A stretch of 64,000 nucleotides of DNA from Aquabacter sp040049275. Lineage in GTDB: Bacteria; Pseudomonadota; Alphaproteobacteria; Rhizobiales; Xanthobacteraceae. The stretch's first letter is position 1, and each line of letters starts with the position of its first letter. Of this stretch, positions 61,209 through 64,000 are shown piece after piece. The position numbers were made by a program, and so were the translations under genes. The notes below the pieces were generated by a model that saw only the letters and a program-made list of their open reading frames with translations, had not been told where the DNA came from and did no database searches. The stretch is taken from contig NZ_JBDZDT010000006.1 in NCBI RefSeq assembly GCF_040049275.1, positions 434,001 to 498,000 of the forward strand, in the 5' to 3' direction.

Positions 61209-61312
61209 GGCACAACTCTCTTGAACACGGCCGGGCATCGGCTCTTGAGCCACCTTTACCACCCCATGCCCCAGCGGGACAGCGGGCGACGGGTGGAACC
61301 TTATATGGGGCG

Positions 61313-62443
61313 CTATTTGGCGCCCACCACCATGTCGTCGCGATGGACCATCTCGGCGCGGCCCGACACGCCGAGGATATTCTCGATCTCGGTCGTGCCG
61401 CGGCCGACGATGCGCTCCGCATGGTCGCTGTCATAGGCGACGAGCCCGCGCCCCACCTCGGCCCCGTCCGGGCCGCGCAGCAACACCGCATCGCCGCGCT
61501 CGAACAGGCCCTCGACACGGGTGACGCCCGCCGGCAGCAGGCTCGCCCCGCGCCGCAGCGCCGCCACGGCCCCGGCATCGAGATGCAGCACGCCCCGCGG
61601 CTCCAGCGCTCCGCCGATCCACGCCTTGCGGGCGCGGGCGGGGGTGGCGCCGGTGAGGAACCACGTGCAGCGCCCGCCCTCCTGGATGGCGCGCAGGGGA
61701 TTCTTCCCGTGGCCGGAGGCGATGACCATGTGGGTGCCGGCGGAGGTGGCGATCTTGCCCGCCTCGATCTTGGTGCGCATGCCGCCGCGCGACAGTTCCG
61801 AGCCGGCGGCCCCCGCCATGCCCTCGATCTCGGCGGTGATGCGCGGCACCACGGGAATGTGCTTCGCTTCCGGGTCTTGCGCCGGCGGGGCGGTGTAGAG
61901 CCCGTCAATGTCCGAGAGCAGCACCAGGAGGTCCGCGCTCGCCATGGTGGCGACGCGGGCGGCGAGGCGGTCATTGTCGCCGTAGCGGATCTCCGAGGTC
62001 GCGACCGTGTCGTTCTCATTGATCACCGGCACGGCGCGATAATCCATCAGCCGCGCCAAAGTGGAGCGGGCATTGAGGTATCGGCGGCGCTCCTCGGTAT
62101 CGCCCAGCGTCAGGAGGATCTGGCCGGCGGTGATTTCCTCGTGCGCCAGTGCCTCCGCCCAGGTGCGGGCGAGCGCGATCTGCCCCACGGCGGCGGCGGC
62201 CTGGCTGTCCTCCAGCTTGAGCGGGCCCTTCGGCAGCGAGAGCACGGTGCGCCCGAGTGCGATGGCGCCGGACGAGACCACCATGATCTCCTTCCCCTGC
62301 CGGTGCAGCGCGCCGATATCCTCCGCCAGCGAGGTCAGCCAGGCGAGGCGCACCTTCCCGCGCGCGGAATCCACGAGGAGCGCGGAGCCCACCTTGATGA
62401 CGATGCGGCGGAAATCGGCGAGGGCGGGGGTTCGGGCAGTCAC
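61313..62443 (-). CDS. proB: Glutamate 5-kinase
   Basis: First, proline-inhibited, step of proline synthesis. 376 aa: amino-acid kinase domain (RRIVIKVGSALLVD, VSSGAIALGRTVL, INENDTVATSEIRYGDNDRLAARVATM, GTHMVIASGHGKNPL) plus a C-terminal PUA domain (RGVLHLDAGAVAALRRGASLLPAGVTRVEGLFERGD). Complete. Confidence 0.97.
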   Translation of the reverse strand: MTARTPALADFRRIVIKVGSALLVDSARGKVRLAWLTSLAEDIGALHRQGKEIMVVSSGAIALGRTVLSLPKGPLKLEDSQAAAAVGQIALARTWAEALAHEEITAGQILLTLGDTEERRRYLNARSTLARLMDYRAVPVINENDTVATSEIRYGDNDRLAARVATMASADLLVLLSDIDGLYTAPPAQDPEAKHIPVVPRITAEIEGMAGAAGSELSRGGMRTKIEAGKIATSAGTHMVIASGHGKNPLRAIQEGGRCTWFLTGATPARARKAWIGGALEPRGVLHLDAGAVAALRRGASLLPAGVTRVEGLFERGDAVLLRGPDGAEVGRGLVAYDSDHAERIVGRGTTEIENILGVSGRAEMVHRDDMVVGAK

Positions 62444-62510
62444 GGCTGGGCTTTTTCAGTGAAGCGGGGCCGTCTCGATACTCCAAGAGGGGCGTCAGGA
62501 ACAGATGGCC

Positions 62511-62903
62511 TCAGACGAAAGCCGGCCTGATGTCGGTCTGCGCGAAGTCGTTGCCCTTGAAGAGGAGCGGCACATCGTGGGCCTTGGCGACCGCGTAGGA
62601 CATGCAGTCTCCGAAATTGAGCCGGGCCGCGTGACGGCCCTTGCCGAACCGATCGAAGGCATCGGCGGCGAGGCGATACATGGGAAGCGTGAAGTCCACG
62701 CAGCGGATCGAGGGCCTGCTCAGCAGGGCCTCTAGAAACGCATCCGCGTATGCTCCCAGACGCGGAGTCAGCACCAGCTTGATCTCCAGCACGGTGGGCG
62801 CAGCAACATAAGCACGTCGGGCACCAATGATTTCCGTGAAAGCCTCTGCCTCGGGCTCGCCGAGTGCGATGGCGACGATCGCCGAGGTATCCAGCGCGAT
62901 CAA
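62511..62903 (-). CDS. vapC: VapC-type PIN-domain toxin
   Basis: PIN-domain ribonuclease of a type II toxin-antitoxin pair, 130 aa. Acidic residues are visible: Asp in MIALDTSAIVAIALGE, Glu in SFTEIIG region, and Asp in FGDCMSYAVAKAHDVPLLFKGNDF. It overlaps the antitoxin gene by four bases (ATGA). It probably cleaves tRNA or mRNA when the antitoxin is degraded; target unknown. Confidence 0.9.
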   Translation of the reverse strand: MIALDTSAIVAIALGEPEAEAFTEIIGARRAYVAAPTVLEIKLVLTPRLGAYADAFLEALLSRPSIRCVDFTLPMYRLAADAFDRFGKGRHAARLNFGDCMSYAVAKAHDVPLLFKGNDFAQTDIRPAFV

Positions 62904-63178
62904 ATGGGCAGCCCATTCTCGTCGTACATGTCGCTGTGATCGGAGGTCGCGCCGGGAACCGCATGCTTTGCCGCCTCGCGAGAAAGCCGCCGCAACGCTT
63001 CGATCTCCGCCTTCTGCTCGCGCGTCAGCTCTTCATCGGTCGGGACAGGCGGCGCATCCTGGTCAAGACGGCGCAGGGCCCGCACCACCACCTCCGTGGT
63101 GGTGACGCCATGCCGCTTCGCCAGCCGCTTGGCGGTTTCCACCGCCTCGTCGCTGCGGATGTTCAGTTGGCGGGCCAT
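62900..63178 (-). CDS. vapB: VapB-type antitoxin
   Basis: A 92-residue antitoxin with an N-terminal DNA-binding domain (MARQLNIRSDEAVETAKRLAKRHGVTTTEVVVRALRRL, resembling the Rv0623-like VapB family) and a C-terminal disordered, Asp/Glu-rich toxin-binding tail. It would neutralise VapC and repress the operon. Palindromes containing GCTAGC lie just upstream of the ATG. Confidence 0.85.
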   Translation of the reverse strand: MARQLNIRSDEAVETAKRLAKRHGVTTTEVVVRALRRLDQDAPPVPTDEELTREQKAEIEALRRLSREAAKHAVPGATSDHSDMYDENGLPI

Positions 63179-63180
63179 GG

Positions 63181-63209
63181 TGCTAGCTCCTTTACGAAGA
63201 TGCTAGCAT
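63181..63209 (-). promoter_or_regulatory. Candidate VapB operator
   Basis: Perfect palindrome ATGCTAGCAT (63200-63209) and a second GCTAGC (63182-63187) whose centres are 20 bp apart, i.e. two helical turns, as expected for two VapB dimers on one face. The downstream copy overlaps the ribosome-binding GGAG of vapB. Confidence 0.6.
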
Positions 63210-63216
63210 ATTTCCC

Positions 63217-64000
63217 TCAAGGCCGCCATTCCGGCCGGGGTTTGGCCTCGATCTCCGCGGCGCGCGCTGCCTGCACGATATCGAGCAGCATGCGCAGCGC
63301 CTCCTGCACCCCCTGCCCCGATTGGGCGGAGAGCAGCAGCGGCTTCTTCTTCGCGGCGCGCTGGAGCCGCTCCTTCTGCTGCTTCAGCAGTTCCGGCGAC
63401 AGGGCATCGACCTTGGAGAGCGCCACGATCTCCGGCTTGTCCTCAAGGTCGTGCCCATAGGCGGCCAGTTCCGCCCGCACGGTCTTGTAGGCTTTGCCCG
63501 CATGCTCGGACGTGCCGTCCACCAGATGCAGCAGGGCGCCGCAGCGGACGATATGGGCGAGGAAGCGGTCACCGATGCCGGCGCCCTCGTGCGCGCCCTC
63601 GATCAGGCCGGGAATGTCCGCCAGCACAAATTCGCGGTCGTCCACCCGCACCACGCCGAGGCCGGGGTGGAGCGTGGTGAAGGGATAGTCCGCAATCTTC
63701 GGCTTTGCCGCCGTGGTGGCGGCGAGGAACGTGCTCTTGCCCGCATTGGGCAGGCCCACGAGGCCGGCATCGGCGATCAGCTTCAGGCGCAGCCAGATCC
63801 ACTTCTCCTTGCCCTCAAGGCCGGGATTGGCGCGGCGCGGGGCTTGGTTGGTGGAGGTCTTGAACTGGGCGTTGCCGAAACCGCCGTTTCCGCCTTCCAG
63901 CAATTTGATGCGCTGGCCCGCCTCGGTGAGGTCGGCGAGCACGGTCTCTTCATCCTCGTCGAGGATCTCCGTGCCGGCCGGCACCTTCAGCACGACGTCG
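63217..64000 (-). CDS. obg: GTPase Obg/CgtA (3' part; 5' end outside the window)
   Basis: Ribosome-assembly/stress GTPase. 261 codons are in the window, the 5' end running past the right edge. The end of the glycine-rich Obg fold (GGNGGFGNAQFKTSTNQAPRRANPG) is followed by the G domain: P-loop GLPNAGKST, switch PFTTLHPGLG, DIPGLIEGAHEGAGIG, and SKVD for NKxD. The order obg-(vapBC)-proB-proA-nadD-rsfS-rlmH is the usual alphaproteobacterial cluster with vapBC inserted. Confidence 0.97.
   Translation of the reverse strand, partial: DVVLKVPAGTEILDEDEETVLADLTEAGQRIKLLEGGNGGFGNAQFKTSTNQAPRRANPGLEGKEKWIWLRLKLIADAGLVGLPNAGKSTFLAATTAAKPKIADYPFTTLHPGLGVVRVDDREFVLADIPGLIEGAHEGAGIGDRFLAHIVRCGALLHLVDGTSEHAGKAYKTVRAELAAYGHDLEDKPEIVALSKVDALSPELLKQQKERLQRAAKKKPLLLSAQSGQGVQEALRMLLDIVQAARAAEIEAKPRPEWRP

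Overview
The window is a GC-rich, gene-dense stretch of chromosome with no phage, plasmid or insertion-sequence genes. Gene content and order point to an alphaproteobacterium of the order Hyphomicrobiales (Rhizobiales), most likely the Xanthobacteraceae (Xanthobacter/Azorhizobium/Ancylobacter type). The support is the order obg-proB-proA-nadD-rsfS-rlmH-envC-ctpA, a fabI/histidine-phosphatase/aroC/ribB neighbourhood, a tlyA-rlmD pair near dxs, a split F1 operon atpHAGDC, proteobacterial-type urtABCDE beside urease, and DUF1194, DUF4142 and DUF1236 genes. The family-level placement is inference.

Layout. 1-0.8 kb: the end of a lasso-peptide-like maturation cassette (PqqD/B1, B2 and the start of a probable HPr-kinase-like gene). 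0.9-5.4 kb: Nudix hydrolase, lipoprotein hydrolase, the divergent epmA/efp pair and a receiver-only response regulator. 5.6-8.0 kb: cyanide-insensitive bd oxidase (cioAB). 8.1-9.4 kb: MFS transporter. 9.5-21.1 kb: one long minus-strand nitrogen block, urtABCDE-ureD-ureAB-gfa-ureC-ureE-ureF-ureG, preceded by a sigma-54-like promoter. 21.3-23.7 kb: a 25-residue membrane peptide, a beta-carbonic anhydrase and mgtE. 23.7-28.2 kb: a Nif11-like small protein, an HdeD-type membrane protein, a second MFS transporter, a secreted protein and a TIM-barrel isomerase. 28.5-36.0 kb: tRNA-Pro, fabI, two tandem secreted paralogues, histidine phosphatase, a CNNM/CorC protein, aroC, a ribB with an N-terminal DNA-binding domain, and a DUF1194 protein. 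36.2-45.7 kb: DUF4142, rlmD, tlyA, two secreted proteins, dxs, DUF1236, a glycosyltransferase, a membrane hydrolase and an ICMT-like protein. 46-51 kb: atpHAGDC. 51.3-54.3 kb: a polar amino-acid ABC importer. 54.7-64 kb: ctpA, envC, an SDR, rlmH, rsfS, nadD, proA, proB, a vapBC toxin-antitoxin pair and the 3' part of obg.

How the genes work together. UrtA-E import urea. Urease (UreAB+UreC, matured by UreDEFG) releases ammonia and CO2, and the adjacent carbonic anhydrase may hydrate that CO2. The sigma-54-like element upstream of urtA suggests control by nitrogen status. EpmA would beta-lysylate EF-P at Lys34, which is present.

The most unusual points are: (i) a Cro/CI-type helix-turn-helix fused to RibB, with two matching palindromes directly upstream, suggesting a self-regulating riboflavin enzyme; (ii) a palindromic repeat translated in frame inside the N-terminus of ureF; (iii) a gamma-beta urease subunit fusion with a GFA-family gene between it and ureC; (iv) two families of palindromic intergenic repeats (four and three copies); (v) small genes that are easily missed (the 25-residue membrane peptide and the Nif11-like peptide).
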